Source of the DNA: Flexibacter flexilis DSM 6793
Lineage (GTDB): Bacteria; Bacteroidota; Bacteroidia; Cytophagales; Flexibacteraceae
NCBI RefSeq assembly: GCF_900112255.1
Contig: NZ_FOLE01000002.1
Coordinates: forward strand, 441,854-505,853
Length of the DNA: 64,000 bases
Direction of reading: 5' to 3'
Both the position numbers and the translations under genes were made by a program. The notes under the pieces were generated by a model that saw only the letters and a program-made list of their open reading frames with translations, made no database searches and was not told the origin of the DNA. Below are positions 44,682 through 53,828 of the stretch, in pieces; position 1 is the stretch's first letter, and each line of letters begins with the position of its first letter.

Positions 44682-45953
44682 TTAATAAACTTTTAGCACT
44701 ACTTTTTCATTTATCCAGCAGCCTGTGGCGGCTATGTCGCCTTCTTTGAGTCCCGCTTTGAGCAAATCGTCTTTGGTCGGTAGCTTGGGCTTTAAGATGG
44801 CTTGTTGGTTGCGTTCGCCTGCACGTCCGTAGTAATAGTAAGCCACCAAATAAATGAGTTTTTCTTGAAATACCGAGGTCGTTTTGGCGCAATCGGGGGC
44901 GGCTGTGGCGTAAAGCTCGGCCAAAAATTGATATACTTTTGGTTCGTGTTGTTGGCTCATCGACCATGCGGTTTGGGCGTATTTTTTTGCCAAAACATAC
45001 TGTTTTTCAGCCGAATAAGTAGCGGCTATTTGCAAATAACATTCAGCTTGCACCTCACAATTGGGCTTGGCGGCAATGGCTTTGTAGAAATATTCGCGCG
45101 ATTTGGCGTATTGCTGATTTTTCTTGGCATCGCGGCCAAGTCTTACGAGCAAATTGGTGCTGGGCTGAAATTGTTGCACGTGCAAAGCGGCTTTTTCGTA
45201 CAGTGGGTCGGTGGTGCAGCCGTGTTGCTGCATGAGCACCATGATTTGTTTGGCAAGCGTAAGGCTGTCGGGATGCTTTTCGTAAACGGGTTTCAGGAAC
45301 TCAAACACATACGGACAATCTTTTTTGAGGCATTTTTGCGAAAGCTGATACATCACGCGGCGCAAGCTGTCCAATTGGCGGTCCTTGCGGTTGGTTTTGT
45401 GTTGCTCGGCTGTTGCGCGGTGCATACGGTCGTATTGCGCCAGTGCCGAATCTTTGCGAATGTATTTGCTTTCGGTTACTTCGCAAAGACTTTCAAGTAA
45501 ATGTAAATTATTGACAGGCAATATTTTACTTCCTGACACGTCGAGCAAATGCGAATAAAACGTATAACGTTTTTCGGGGGAATCTTGCCAATATGTTGCG
45601 GCTTTCAGGCCTTTTTGGTTGAGTGCCCAAACGGCACTGTCGGGGAATGTAACGGCCATTCGCTCAAAAATCTGCAAGGCTGTGTCTTTCATGGCGATGG
45701 CACGCAGCGCGTCGGCGGGGTCTTCTGCCCAATACACATACACGCGGCTGGTAGCCTGCAACGTTGCCCACGAAATAGGCTGTTCGTTGCGCAACAAATA
45801 CCGCGCAGGCGGCAGCGCATTTTCGTAGTCATTTCCCGTAAGGGCTTTTTCTAATTTACGTTGGTTTTTGCTAATGTTTTTGTCTTGTGCCCAACTGCTG
45901 GTCGCTATCGTTAGGCACAAGGCAAGCGCGATAAAAATTTGATTGGTTTTCAT
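44682..45953 (-). CDS. Periplasmic TPR-repeat protein
   Basis: 423 residues with a Sec signal (MKTNQIFIALALCLTIATSSWA). Helical repeats follow, including TPR-like units such as YAKSREYFYKAIAAKPNCEV and YVLAKKYAQTAWSMSQQH. Resembles Bacteroidota periplasmic TPR proteins of unknown role, possibly in envelope or type IX assembly (inference). It lies 38 bp downstream of yitT-like gene on the same strand, so the two probably form an operon. Confidence 0.82.
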   Translation of the reverse strand: MKTNQIFIALALCLTIATSSWAQDKNISKNQRKLEKALTGNDYENALPPARYLLRNEQPISWATLQATSRVYVYWAEDPADALRAIAMKDTALQIFERMAVTFPDSAVWALNQKGLKAATYWQDSPEKRYTFYSHLLDVSGSKILPVNNLHLLESLCEVTESKYIRKDSALAQYDRMHRATAEQHKTNRKDRQLDSLRRVMYQLSQKCLKKDCPYVFEFLKPVYEKHPDSLTLAKQIMVLMQQHGCTTDPLYEKAALHVQQFQPSTNLLVRLGRDAKKNQQYAKSREYFYKAIAAKPNCEVQAECYLQIAATYSAEKQYVLAKKYAQTAWSMSQQHEPKVYQFLAELYATAAPDCAKTTSVFQEKLIYLVAYYYYGRAGERNQQAILKPKLPTKDDLLKAGLKEGDIAATGCWINEKVVLKVY

Positions 45954-45991
45954 ATCTTTATAAAAAACTATAAATCAGTTTGTTAGGCGCA

Positions 45992-46873
45992 TCAATGGAA
46001 AGTACGTTTCTTAATCATACCGCCTTTGGTGTCGTTGATGCTGTGCAAGATAATGAAAGCTTGTTCATCTATTTTCTCTATTTCTGCTTTTACTTTAGAA
46101 ATTTCCAGACGCGTAACGATACAGTACAAAATATCCAAGTCCATCGACGATGGCGCAGTTCCTTGCGGCTTAAAGCCTCTTTCGCCTTTGTAAACGGTTA
46201 CGCCCATCCCTAATTCTTTGGTAATCACTTGTTTAATTTGTTCGCTGCGGTCAGAAATAATGGTCATGGCGGTATATTCTTCCAAACCATTGATAATAAA
46301 ATCGACGGTTTTGGAGGCCGACAAATACGTCAGGATGGCGTAAAGAGCCGTTTCTATGTTGATAAGAAATGCCGCAAAACTAAAGATGATGATATTGACC
46401 ATCATAATAATATCACCTACCGAAAGCGAAGTGTTTTTGCTCAAATAAATGGCAAAAACTTCCGTACCGTCCAGCACGCAGCCGCCGCGCATGGTAAGCC
46501 CGATGCCTGCACCCAAGAAAAAGCCACCAAACACTGAAATCAAAAGTTTGTCGGCGGTAATGACAGGATAAGGGACAATAGAAAGACAAATTGCCAGTAA
46601 AGCAATGGCAATCAGGGTTTTGAAGGCAAACCACCGCGAAACTTGTCGGTAGCCAATGATAATGAACGGAATGTTGATGATGACAACGAGAATAGCCAAG
46701 TTCACGTCTGTGAGGTTTTCGATAAGTAGCGAAATTCCCATTACACCACCATCCAGAAAGTTACTTGGCAATAAAAAACCTTTCAGCCCCAGCCCTGCCG
46801 AAAGCACCCCCAATACCATCAAAATGGTGTTCTTAATCGTTCGTCTAAATTCAATGCTTACCGATGCTGTCAT
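45992..46873 (-). CDS. YitT-family membrane protein
   Basis: 293 residues: five or six membrane segments (ILMVLGVLSAGLGLKGFLL; LAILVVIINIPFIIIGY; LIAIALLAICLSIVPYPVI) then a soluble C-terminal DUF2179 domain (YTAMTIISDRSEQIKQVITK, GVTVYKGERGF). Typical size and architecture of the YitT/DUF161 group, conserved but without an agreed function. LGAGIGLTMRGGCVLDGTE is the hallmark loop. Upstream of the TPR gene in one unit. Confidence 0.93.
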   Translation of the reverse strand: MTASVSIEFRRTIKNTILMVLGVLSAGLGLKGFLLPSNFLDGGVMGISLLIENLTDVNLAILVVIINIPFIIIGYRQVSRWFAFKTLIAIALLAICLSIVPYPVITADKLLISVFGGFFLGAGIGLTMRGGCVLDGTEVFAIYLSKNTSLSVGDIIMMVNIIIFSFAAFLINIETALYAILTYLSASKTVDFIINGLEEYTAMTIISDRSEQIKQVITKELGMGVTVYKGERGFKPQGTAPSSMDLDILYCIVTRLEISKVKAEIEKIDEQAFIILHSINDTKGGMIKKRTFH

Positions 46874-47156
46874 AATTTTTTTAAAAATGATTTAGTTGAA
46901 AGAATATACTAATGCGTACTTTTAAAGGAACATGATTTAGTTTTAAAAAATTTCCAAAAATAACGAAAAAAATCTGAAATTTTCCTTAAAATATTCCCTT
47001 TCATGCCCGATTTATTGTTTTTTTCTTAAAAATAGCTTAAGCCCCAACTTCAGAAGGAGATTGAATAATTTTCTGATTTTTCTTTTTTTGTTTAATATTG
47101 AACCTCAAAAGCATAGTTAGCCAATAGGTTAGTAGTTGGGTATAAGTCAAGAGAAT

Positions 47157-47867
47157 ATGCACGCAGGCATCGCATTTACGAAAAGGGTCGCCACTCCATC
47201 GGCATCGGCACGCCGTTGGGTGGTTCCTGATGTGCATGGCTGTGCCCGCACACTCAATGCCTTGCTCAATCGCTTGGCGGTTACGGCTGGCGACCAGCTT
47301 TTTTTCTTGGGCGACTACATCAACAAAGGGCCAGACAGCAAAGGCGTTTTGGATACGCTGATTGGCTTGGAACAACAACATTTTCAGGTTTATTGTTTGC
47401 GCGGCAACCACGAACAAATGTTTCTGAATGCAGCCCAGCACCCCGACCAACTGCGCCGCATTTTGGCACTGCAAAGAGGCCTTAACTTGCTGGATTGTAA
47501 TGGTTTGCCCGACGCGCGTCATTTGGCTTTTATTGCCCAAATGCCTTATTATTTTCAGCTCGACGATTTTTATTTGGTTCATGCAGGCTTCAAATTTGCG
47601 CAAAATGCACCGCTCCAAGACGGAATGTCTATGCTCACGATTCGGCGTTGGCACGCTGACAATACACTTACGGGAGGCCGCCGCATTATTCATGGCCACA
47701 CACCTACGGAGCTTTATTTTATCGAAAAGAATATAGAATTGGGCAGCCTGATTCTGCCCATCGACAACGGCTGCGTGTATGCTGGCGAAATCATGGGACA
47801 AGGCCATTTGCTGGCACTGGACATGAACAGCATGGAACTTGTCGCGCAACCAAATATAGACAAATAA
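47157..47867 (+). CDS. Metallophosphoesterase (PphA-like serine/threonine phosphatase)
   Basis: 236 residues from ATG 47157 (an upstream TTG lacks family sequence). All calcineurin-type motifs are present: WVVPDVHGC, FFLGDYINKGPDS, CLRGNHEQMF, LVHAGF and IIHGHTP, with metal-binding Asp, His and Asn. INKGPDS replaces the usual VDRGPDS, so the Asp and Arg of that motif are Asn and Lys. Cytoplasmic; target unknown. 34 bp ahead of a glycosyltransferase gene, so possibly the start of that operon. Confidence 0.9.
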   Translation: MHAGIAFTKRVATPSASARRWVVPDVHGCARTLNALLNRLAVTAGDQLFFLGDYINKGPDSKGVLDTLIGLEQQHFQVYCLRGNHEQMFLNAAQHPDQLRRILALQRGLNLLDCNGLPDARHLAFIAQMPYYFQLDDFYLVHAGFKFAQNAPLQDGMSMLTIRRWHADNTLTGGRRIIHGHTPTELYFIEKNIELGSLILPIDNGCVYAGEIMGQGHLLALDMNSMELVAQPNIDK

Positions 47868-47901
47868 TTTTTCAAATCATTATAAAACAAATAGTTACAT
47901 T

Positions 47902-49104
47902 TTGAAAGTCGTTTACTTTTACCAATATTTTTCTACGCCCAAAGGCTCTTGGGGAACACGTGTATATGAGTTTGCCAAAGACTGGGTGAACAAAGGCCAT
48001 GAAGTAACCGTAGTTACGAGTGTGTATTACAAATCTGACATTAAGGCCGAAGGCCTAATCGACCGCCAAAATTTTGAGGGAATCGACGTGCGGATTATCA
48101 ACGTGGAAATCAACAACAAACAGCCCGTTTTGAAACGAATCTGGACGTTTTTGCAATATAGTTTCTTGTCGTCGTGGTACGCGCTGACGCTGCCCGCCGA
48201 TGTGGTCATTGCCTCGTCGGGGCCGATTACGGTCGGCATACCAGGACTTGTGGCGTGGATACGCGGTCGGAAACTGGTATTTGAAACGCGCGATTTGTGG
48301 CCAGATGGCGCGATTGAACTGGGAATTATTAGTAATCCGCTTATCAAAAAGTTTTCGTATTGGTTTGAAGGATTTTGTTATCGTGCCTCGCGCCTGATAG
48401 TTACGCTTTCGCCTGGCATGAAAGACGATATTGTTCGCCGCCATGCGCACCCGTTTGTTATTTCCGTGCCCAACTCGGCCAATAGCGAACTTTTCGGCAA
48501 AAAAGTAGAAGGTTTCCGTCTGCCCGATTTTGCCCAAAACAAGAAAATTGCGATTTACACAGGCAATATTGGCATGGTAAATAACTCGGTTTTGTTGTTT
48601 GAAGCGGCGCGTATTTTGCAAGCACAAGGCCGCCACGATATTCTGATTTTGTTGGTAGGTGATGGGCAGCAGCGCGAAGAATTTGAGCAAAAAGCCGCCG
48701 CCGCCAAGCTGGACAACTTCAAGATTTTGGGTTTGATGCCCAAAAAAGATTTGGTGGGTTTTGTGCAAAATTCGATGGTTTCGCTTGTGCCGCTCAAAGG
48801 TACACCCGTATTGGATACATCTTCGCCCAACAAATTATTTGAGTCGTTGGCCTCTGGCGTGCCCGTGATTCAGACGACGCAAGGTTGGATAAAAACCTTT
48901 TTGCAAGAAGAACAATGCGGTATTACGATAGATGCCGACAGCCCGCAGGAGCTTGCCAACGCACTTATCCGCATGGCCGACAACGAAGCCGAAACCAAAG
49001 AGATGGGCGCGAAAGCCTTTAGCATTGCCGAAACTAAATTTGGCCGCGACTATTTGGCCGCCACCATGCTCGATGCTTTGGTGAAAGTACACGAGCAGAA
49101 ATAA
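47902..49104 (+). CDS. Family 4 glycosyltransferase
   Basis: 400 residues starting at a TTG (VVYFYQYFSTPKGSWGTR follows the first two codons); the conserved N terminus leaves no other choice. GT-B fold with AKDWVNKGHEVTVVTS, the PGMKDDIVRRHAH linker, and the donor domain IAIYTGNIGMVNN, LLVGDGQQREEF, SVALVPL-type SLVPLKGTPVLDTSSPNKLFE segment, close to WbuB-like transferases. Part of a second glycan region. Confidence 0.93.
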   Translation: MKVVYFYQYFSTPKGSWGTRVYEFAKDWVNKGHEVTVVTSVYYKSDIKAEGLIDRQNFEGIDVRIINVEINNKQPVLKRIWTFLQYSFLSSWYALTLPADVVIASSGPITVGIPGLVAWIRGRKLVFETRDLWPDGAIELGIISNPLIKKFSYWFEGFCYRASRLIVTLSPGMKDDIVRRHAHPFVISVPNSANSELFGKKVEGFRLPDFAQNKKIAIYTGNIGMVNNSVLLFEAARILQAQGRHDILILLVGDGQQREEFEQKAAAAKLDNFKILGLMPKKDLVGFVQNSMVSLVPLKGTPVLDTSSPNKLFESLASGVPVIQTTQGWIKTFLQEEQCGITIDADSPQELANALIRMADNEAETKEMGAKAFSIAETKFGRDYLAATMLDALVKVHEQK

Positions 49105-49112
49105 TTTTTGTC

Positions 49113-49153
49113 CCCGACCTTATAGGCGTTGAAAGTCTGTAAGGTCGGGTTTT
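49113..49153 (+). terminator. Terminator after GT4 gene
   Basis: Stem CCCGACCTTA (49113-49122) with TAAGGTCGGG (49140-49149) followed by TTTTAAATATTTTT. Confidence 0.75.
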
Positions 49154-49174
49154 AAATATTTTTCCCAAAACATT

Positions 49175-49729
49175 ATGCCCAGACTTGCCACGCCTTTCAA
49201 TCGCTACACGCTGCCCGAATATCTGGCGGCTCTGGATGACTACAAGCAAACCAAACGCGACTTTAATACGCTTGGTTTCTATCGGTCAATCCTTGAAAAT
49301 GAGAAACTTACTTTGGAAGAAAAACAGCAAGTTTTGGCGTATGCGTATCCTGTCATTGGCAAAAGTTTTGAGTTTTTGGTGCTCAAAGACCCGCACACGT
49401 ATTACAATATTTCGATTTTAGGGCGCGAGCAAGAGCCGACCATTCCCGAATACAGGCATATTTGGCAAGAAATAAAAGCCAAGCAACAGGCTATTTTGGA
49501 AGCCAAAGATTTCGGACATCGCAGTTTCGGGACATATTCCAAGCACGATTGCGGCTACGAGGATTGCCCGTACAACGGCCTAATGATACAAAAAGGCTCT
49601 GTGTTGTCGGAAGGAGAATTGCATTTTTGTAGCGACCGCGACCGCACCAGTGCCAAGAAAAAATCTTTAGCCCACAAAAAAGACCGCAAACAAGAACATC
49701 GCCTTATTCGGCGCGATGAGGAGTTATAA
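49175..49729 (+). CDS. Hypothetical protein with Cys/His cluster
   Basis: 184 residues, no signal peptide or membrane helix. N-terminal half is helical (TLPEYLAALDDYKQTKRDF); the middle has KHDCGYEDCPYNG and later HFCSDRDR, giving three Cys and two His that could hold a metal (inference). Very basic C terminus (KKKSLAHKKDRKQEHRL). Family not recognised. In-frame codons continue for 18 residues past the TAA before another stop. Confidence 0.7.
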   Translation: MPRLATPFNRYTLPEYLAALDDYKQTKRDFNTLGFYRSILENEKLTLEEKQQVLAYAYPVIGKSFEFLVLKDPHTYYNISILGREQEPTIPEYRHIWQEIKAKQQAILEAKDFGHRSFGTYSKHDCGYEDCPYNGLMIQKGSVLSEGELHFCSDRDRTSAKKKSLAHKKDRKQEHRLIRRDEEL

Positions 49730-49882
49730 AAGGTTATATTAAGTGCATTTGGAGAAGATCCACAACAATTAATCATTGATTATTAAGGATTTACACCTAA
49801 CATATAATTATTTTGCCAAACCAATTCTATTACTTTATTTCTCAATTCGCATTCTTTAAAACATGATTCTCCGCAACTTTTC

Positions 49883-49913
49883 TTGGGCTAAAAAGCAGAC
49901 ATCGTTACCTTTG
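49883..49913 (+). promoter_or_regulatory. Promoter of ccmB
   Basis: TTG at 49883-49885, 20-bp spacer, TACCTTTG at 49906-49913; full consensus, giving an mRNA leader of only ~10 nt. Confidence 0.82.
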
Positions 49914-49930
49914 CGCCAAATTTTTTTTGT

Positions 49931-50602
49931 ATGGCTTTAGCGCAAGAAATTAAAACACTCATTACCAAAGACATCGTTTTGGAATGGCGGCAACGCTACG
50001 CCCTCAACGGCATGATTCTGTACATTGTCAGTACGGTAGTGGTGTGTTATATGAGTTTTAATTTACAGCGCGTTCCGCTCAACGTCGTTACTTGGAACGC
50101 TCTTTTCTGGATTATTTTGCTTTTTACCTCCGTCAATGCCATTGCCAAAAGTTTTATGCAAGAGCGACAAGGCCGACACTTATATTACTACACGCTCGTG
50201 AGTCCGCAAGCGATTATTTTATCCAAAATAATTTATAACACGCTGTTTATGTTGCTGTTGTCGGGAATTGGCTTGCTCGTGTACGGCGTTGTGCTCAACA
50301 ATCCTGTGCAGGATATGCCACTGTTTTTGTTGAATTTGGCTTTGGGTTCGATGGGCTTCGCCTCTACCCTTACCATGATTTCGGGCATCGCCTCGAAAGC
50401 CAACAACAACAGTACACTGATGGCCGTATTGAGTTTTCCCGTCATTATCCCGATGTTGCTAATGCTCATCAAGGTTTCTAAAAATGCCCTTGATGGCCTC
50501 GAACGCGCCAGCAGCACCGACGAAATCGTTACACTTTTGGCCATCAATGCCATTGTTTTGGCCGTGTCCTATATTTTATTTCCATATTTGTGGAGAAGTT
50601 AA
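49931..50602 (+). CDS. ccmB: Heme exporter subunit CcmB
   Basis: 223 residues, six predicted membrane helices. Family-like start (EIKTLITKDIVLEWRQRYAL) with membrane segments MILYIVSTVVVCYMSF, LFWIILLFTSVNAIA and LLLSGIGLLVYGVVL, and YYTLVSPQAIILSKIIYN. CcmB is the permease of the CcmABCD cytochrome c maturation transporter; ccmA, ccmC and others are not adjacent in the window. Own promoter, effectively leaderless-short mRNA. Confidence 0.9.
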   Translation: MALAQEIKTLITKDIVLEWRQRYALNGMILYIVSTVVVCYMSFNLQRVPLNVVTWNALFWIILLFTSVNAIAKSFMQERQGRHLYYYTLVSPQAIILSKIIYNTLFMLLLSGIGLLVYGVVLNNPVQDMPLFLLNLALGSMGFASTLTMISGIASKANNNSTLMAVLSFPVIIPMLLMLIKVSKNALDGLERASSTDEIVTLLAINAIVLAVSYILFPYLWRS

Positions 50603-50640
50603 TTTTTTGATAGTCAAATCATTAACTCTTGAAATGCTTT

Positions 50641-50671
50641 TTGGCTGCTAAAGCAAAAAGCTATATATTTG
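50641..50671 (+). promoter_or_regulatory. Promoter of GT2 gene
   Basis: TTG at 50641-50643, 20-bp spacer, TATATTTG at 50664-50671. It overlaps an 8-bp hairpin (GCTTTTTG/CAAAAAGC, 50636-50661) that may end ccmB. Confidence 0.8.
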
Positions 50672-50698
50672 AGGCCTTTTATTTATTTAAAATCATAG

Positions 50699-51721
50699 AT
50701 GAATAAACCATTTACATTAGTTAGCACGGTTTTTAACGAAATAAATCGTCTTGACCAAACGATTGCCGACATCGAGGCACAGACGCTGCCGCCTACACAG
50801 ATTATCATCACGGACGCTGGTTCTACGGACGGCACATATGAGCGGCTAATGCGCTGGAAAACAGAGAGTAAAATCGAAATTGTAGTGCTGGTAAAAGAGC
50901 GTTGCAACGTAGCCGAAGGCCGCAATATGGCCATCCAAGCCGCCAAATACGACTTGATTGCTTCTACGGATTTTGGTTGCCGTTTTCTTCCCAAATGGCT
51001 CGAAAGCATCATGACACCGTTTGAGGACGAGAAAATTCGTATCGTGGCGGGTTCGTACAAAGTGCGCGAAGAGTATGTGGACACACTGGCCGCCAAAGCC
51101 GATTGGGTGCTGGCCAATGCCTATCAAATCCAGATGGATCAATATTTTGTGCCGTCTTCGCGTTCAATTGCCTATTACAGAGAGATTTGGGAAAGTGTCG
51201 GGGGCTATCCTGAATGGGTAACATTGGCCGCCGATGACTCTACGTTTGCCTACCTGATTTTTAAGAAAGGGATCAAAATGCACTACGTGGACGAACCGAA
51301 TGTATATTGGTTGCGCCACAAGACATTTACTGGATTTAAGAAAGAATGTTGGCGTTATGGTTTGGGCGAAGGCGAAACGCAAGTAGGCATGCGCAACTTT
51401 TTGTCTAATCTCGTCGAAACAAGCTGTCGTTATACACTTCCGATTGGTATTATGTTGTTAATCAGCGGCTTGTTACCTTTGTGGTTCATCTTGCCTGTGG
51501 TTGCGGTGCAAACTTTTGGTTTACGTTCGTATAAAAATGCGTTCAAAAATTGGTGGCGTTTGCGTTCGGACAAATATAATTTTCAGGTGTTTTTGGCTTC
51601 GTTGTACCTAACGGAAATTTCCAGACTTACGCACATGAAAGGCTACATACAAGGCTATTGGTACAGCCCAGAATTTCGTAAGCAAGAGGCCAAGAAATTA
51701 CAAGCCATTCTTAACGCCTAA
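50699..51721 (+). CDS. Family 2 glycosyltransferase with C-terminal membrane region
   Basis: 340 residues. FTLVSTVFNEINRLDQTIAD, IIITDAGSTDGTY, AEGRNMAIQAAKYDLIASTD, AGSYKVREEY and VTLAADDSTFAYLIFKKG are GT2 core motifs with the acidic catalytic pair. C-terminal hydrophobic stretch (LPIGIMLLISGLLPLWFILPV) anchors it in the inner membrane. Followed after 7 bp by a GT4 gene, so the two form an operon behind a strong promoter. Confidence 0.92.
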   Translation: MNKPFTLVSTVFNEINRLDQTIADIEAQTLPPTQIIITDAGSTDGTYERLMRWKTESKIEIVVLVKERCNVAEGRNMAIQAAKYDLIASTDFGCRFLPKWLESIMTPFEDEKIRIVAGSYKVREEYVDTLAAKADWVLANAYQIQMDQYFVPSSRSIAYYREIWESVGGYPEWVTLAADDSTFAYLIFKKGIKMHYVDEPNVYWLRHKTFTGFKKECWRYGLGEGETQVGMRNFLSNLVETSCRYTLPIGIMLLISGLLPLWFILPVVAVQTFGLRSYKNAFKNWWRLRSDKYNFQVFLASLYLTEISRLTHMKGYIQGYWYSPEFRKQEAKKLQAILNA

Positions 51722-51728
51722 CGCCTGT

Positions 51729-52871
51729 ATGAACATCATCATTTATCACCCCAACTCTTTTGGCGGCACTTACGACTACGCTATCCAAATTTTTGAGGCT
51801 TATCGCCAGCACCCAGCCGTAAACCGCTGCGTGTTGCTTTTGCCCGAAAATGCCGCGTATTCGGGCGAAAACGTCCACAAAATTTTGCCAACGGACTTGG
51901 TAGAGGGCAGCAAATGGTACAAAAAACTGCATTTTGTGTACCGAAATTTTGCCAATCCGCTGAAACTGTGGCGTTATTTGCGCAGCCAAAAGCAACAAAA
52001 AAGTGTGGTGGTATTTGATGAGTTTGAGCAAATTACGTCGTTTTTTTGGTCGCCGTTTTTCCGTGCTACCAAGCCTGCGGCGCACCGTTACGCGGTGGTG
52101 CTGCACGACCCCGACCGCGACGCGTACCCGCCTACACCCGCCATCGCCAAACGCAGCATGAAATGGGTAATGGATGCCATGGATTTTGGGATTTATCACG
52201 AACTTTTGCCCGACCGTATTTATTATAAATCAAACCCTAAAGTGCAGTATATCAACTCGCATTTGGGGATTTATCCGCCATTTCCGCCCAATTCTGCGCT
52301 GTTGGCCGACCTACAAAAGCAAAAAGCAGATAGCCAGTTGGCCGTGATTATTGGCAATATTCGCGCCGAAAAAAACTACGATTTGGCTATCAAATCGCTG
52401 CCAGATTTCCCTAATCTCAAATTGTTGGTGGCGGGTCGTGCGGCCAATTCGGGCATGGACACGGGCATTTATAAACGTTTGGCCGCAGAGTTGGGCGTAT
52501 CGGATAGAGTGTTGTGGATAGAGCGTTTTTTGTCGGACGAAGATTTGGCAGCCGTCATACAAGCCTCTGATTTGGTGCTACTTAACTACTCCGCTACCTT
52601 CAAATCGCAAAGCGGCGCATTGTGTCTTATTGCTCCATACAAGAAAAAATTATTGGCTTCGGCGGGTGAAAGTGCTTTGGCCATTGCCGTCGAAAATTTC
52701 GAGATTGGCAGCCTTGCCCAGCCCGACGATTTGGCCAGCATGAAACAGCAATTAGCCGCACTTTTGGCGCAGCCGAAAGCCCCCTTGCTGCAATGGGAAC
52801 ATTTCTTGCAAGAAAGTTCGTGGGAAAGTAATGCCGAAAAAGCGATTAGCGTTTTTGCAAAATCTTTTTAA
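51729..52871 (+). CDS. Family 4-type glycosyltransferase
   Basis: 380 residues. GT-B fold, though the N-terminal half is divergent. MNIIIYHPNSFGGTYDYAIQ start and donor-domain motifs AVIIGNIRAEKNYDLAIK, KLLVAGRAANSG, DLVLLNYSATFKSQSGALCL; the usual E-x7-E is weak. Second gene of the GT2-GT4 pair. Acceptor and donor unknown. Confidence 0.85.
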   Translation: MNIIIYHPNSFGGTYDYAIQIFEAYRQHPAVNRCVLLLPENAAYSGENVHKILPTDLVEGSKWYKKLHFVYRNFANPLKLWRYLRSQKQQKSVVVFDEFEQITSFFWSPFFRATKPAAHRYAVVLHDPDRDAYPPTPAIAKRSMKWVMDAMDFGIYHELLPDRIYYKSNPKVQYINSHLGIYPPFPPNSALLADLQKQKADSQLAVIIGNIRAEKNYDLAIKSLPDFPNLKLLVAGRAANSGMDTGIYKRLAAELGVSDRVLWIERFLSDEDLAAVIQASDLVLLNYSATFKSQSGALCLIAPYKKKLLASAGESALAIAVENFEIGSLAQPDDLASMKQQLAALLAQPKAPLLQWEHFLQESSWESNAEKAISVFAKSF

Positions 52872-52875
52872 TCAG

Positions 52876-52924
52876 CTTGTAATAAAGCGGTTTAATTAAT
52901 TAGTCAAACCGCTATTATTACAAG
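52876..52924. terminator. Long hairpin after GT4 gene
   Basis: Near-perfect stem CTTGTAATA-A-AGCGGTTT / AAACCGCTATTATTACAAG with one bulge; no T-run on either side, so termination is likely but not certain. Confidence 0.6.
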
Positions 52925-52958
52925 CAATTGTATTTGATACACGCTTGAAATTACTCCG

Positions 52959-53645
52959 TTACAAAGGCGAAAGATGTATTTCGTCCGTTACGGCTTGTGC
53001 CGAAAGCGAGTAAGCCGCCCAAATACTTTCGGCTATGTCTGTGGGTTGGAGAATGTTGGTTGGCTTGTTGGGTTCGTCGTCCCAGCTTGAGGTAAGCGTT
53101 GCGGCAGGCAATACAGCCGTTACTTTGATGTTGTGTGGCCTTAGTTCTTCGCGCAATACCTTCGTAAAGCCATACAATGCCGCTTTGCTCACACAATAAG
53201 AACCTGCATCTGGAATGGGTTTGTAGCTTGCAACCGAACAAATCGTAAAGATGTGTCCCGCGGCAGCTTGTTTCATGGCTGGTGCAAATATTTGTGCTAA
53301 AATATAATTCGGCAATAAATTTACGGCCAACAAATCCGATAAAACATTAGGGGTTTCCTCTGTTAGGCGGCCTGTTGCGTAAATTCCTGCATTGCCTACC
53401 CACACGGCAGGCGTTCCGTAGGTAAGTACTGCACGCCCAAATGCTTCCACTTGCGCCGCGTCGGAAAGATCTGCGGCAAATGTGCTAACACGTGCGCCAT
53501 AATTCAAACGCATTTCTTCGCGTAATGCCACCAAATCTATCTCATTGCGAGCGCAAGTAATGACATGAAATCCTTCTCGTGCAAATTTTTCTACAATGGC
53601 ACGACCTATGCCTTTTGTGCCTCCCGTTACTACTACTATTTTCAT
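52959..53645 (-). CDS. SDR-family oxidoreductase
   Basis: 228 residues, a classical short-chain dehydrogenase. Cofactor motif VVTGGTKGIGRAIVEKF, ADLSD, WVGNAGIYATG, catalytic Ser in FTICSVASYKPIPDAG and YxxxK in SYCVSKAALYG. NADP preference is suggested by the basic CARNEIDL segment. Substrate unknown. Own promoter, divergent from murB. Confidence 0.93.
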   Translation of the reverse strand: MKIVVVTGGTKGIGRAIVEKFAREGFHVITCARNEIDLVALREEMRLNYGARVSTFAADLSDAAQVEAFGRAVLTYGTPAVWVGNAGIYATGRLTEETPNVLSDLLAVNLLPNYILAQIFAPAMKQAAAGHIFTICSVASYKPIPDAGSYCVSKAALYGFTKVLREELRPHNIKVTAVLPAATLTSSWDDEPNKPTNILQPTDIAESIWAAYSLSAQAVTDEIHLSPL

Positions 53646-53717
53646 ATCCTTTTATTTTCTGTTTAAACACCGTACAAAACGGGTTCTAGTTCATTTTTAT
53701 TCTTAAAAATATTGGCG

Positions 53718-53750
53718 CAAAAATATAGAAGACCTTCATTTCCTACCCAA
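53718..53750 (-). promoter_or_regulatory. Promoter of SDR gene
   Basis: Minus-strand TTG at 53748-53750, 22-bp spacer, TATTTTTG at 53718-53725. Confidence 0.55.
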
Positions 53751-53790
53751 GCATTTGCAAAAACCTTTCGTTTTATTTTCAAAATGAATG

Positions 53791-53798
53791 TAGTTTTG
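53791..53798 (+). promoter_or_regulatory. Probable -7 box of murB
   Basis: TAGTTTTG, 30 nt before the murB ATG; upstream TTTC (53766-53769) is only a weak -33 match. Confidence 0.45.
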
Positions 53799-53828
53799 CG
53801 GCCATAATAGACATTACTTTTTGGTTTT

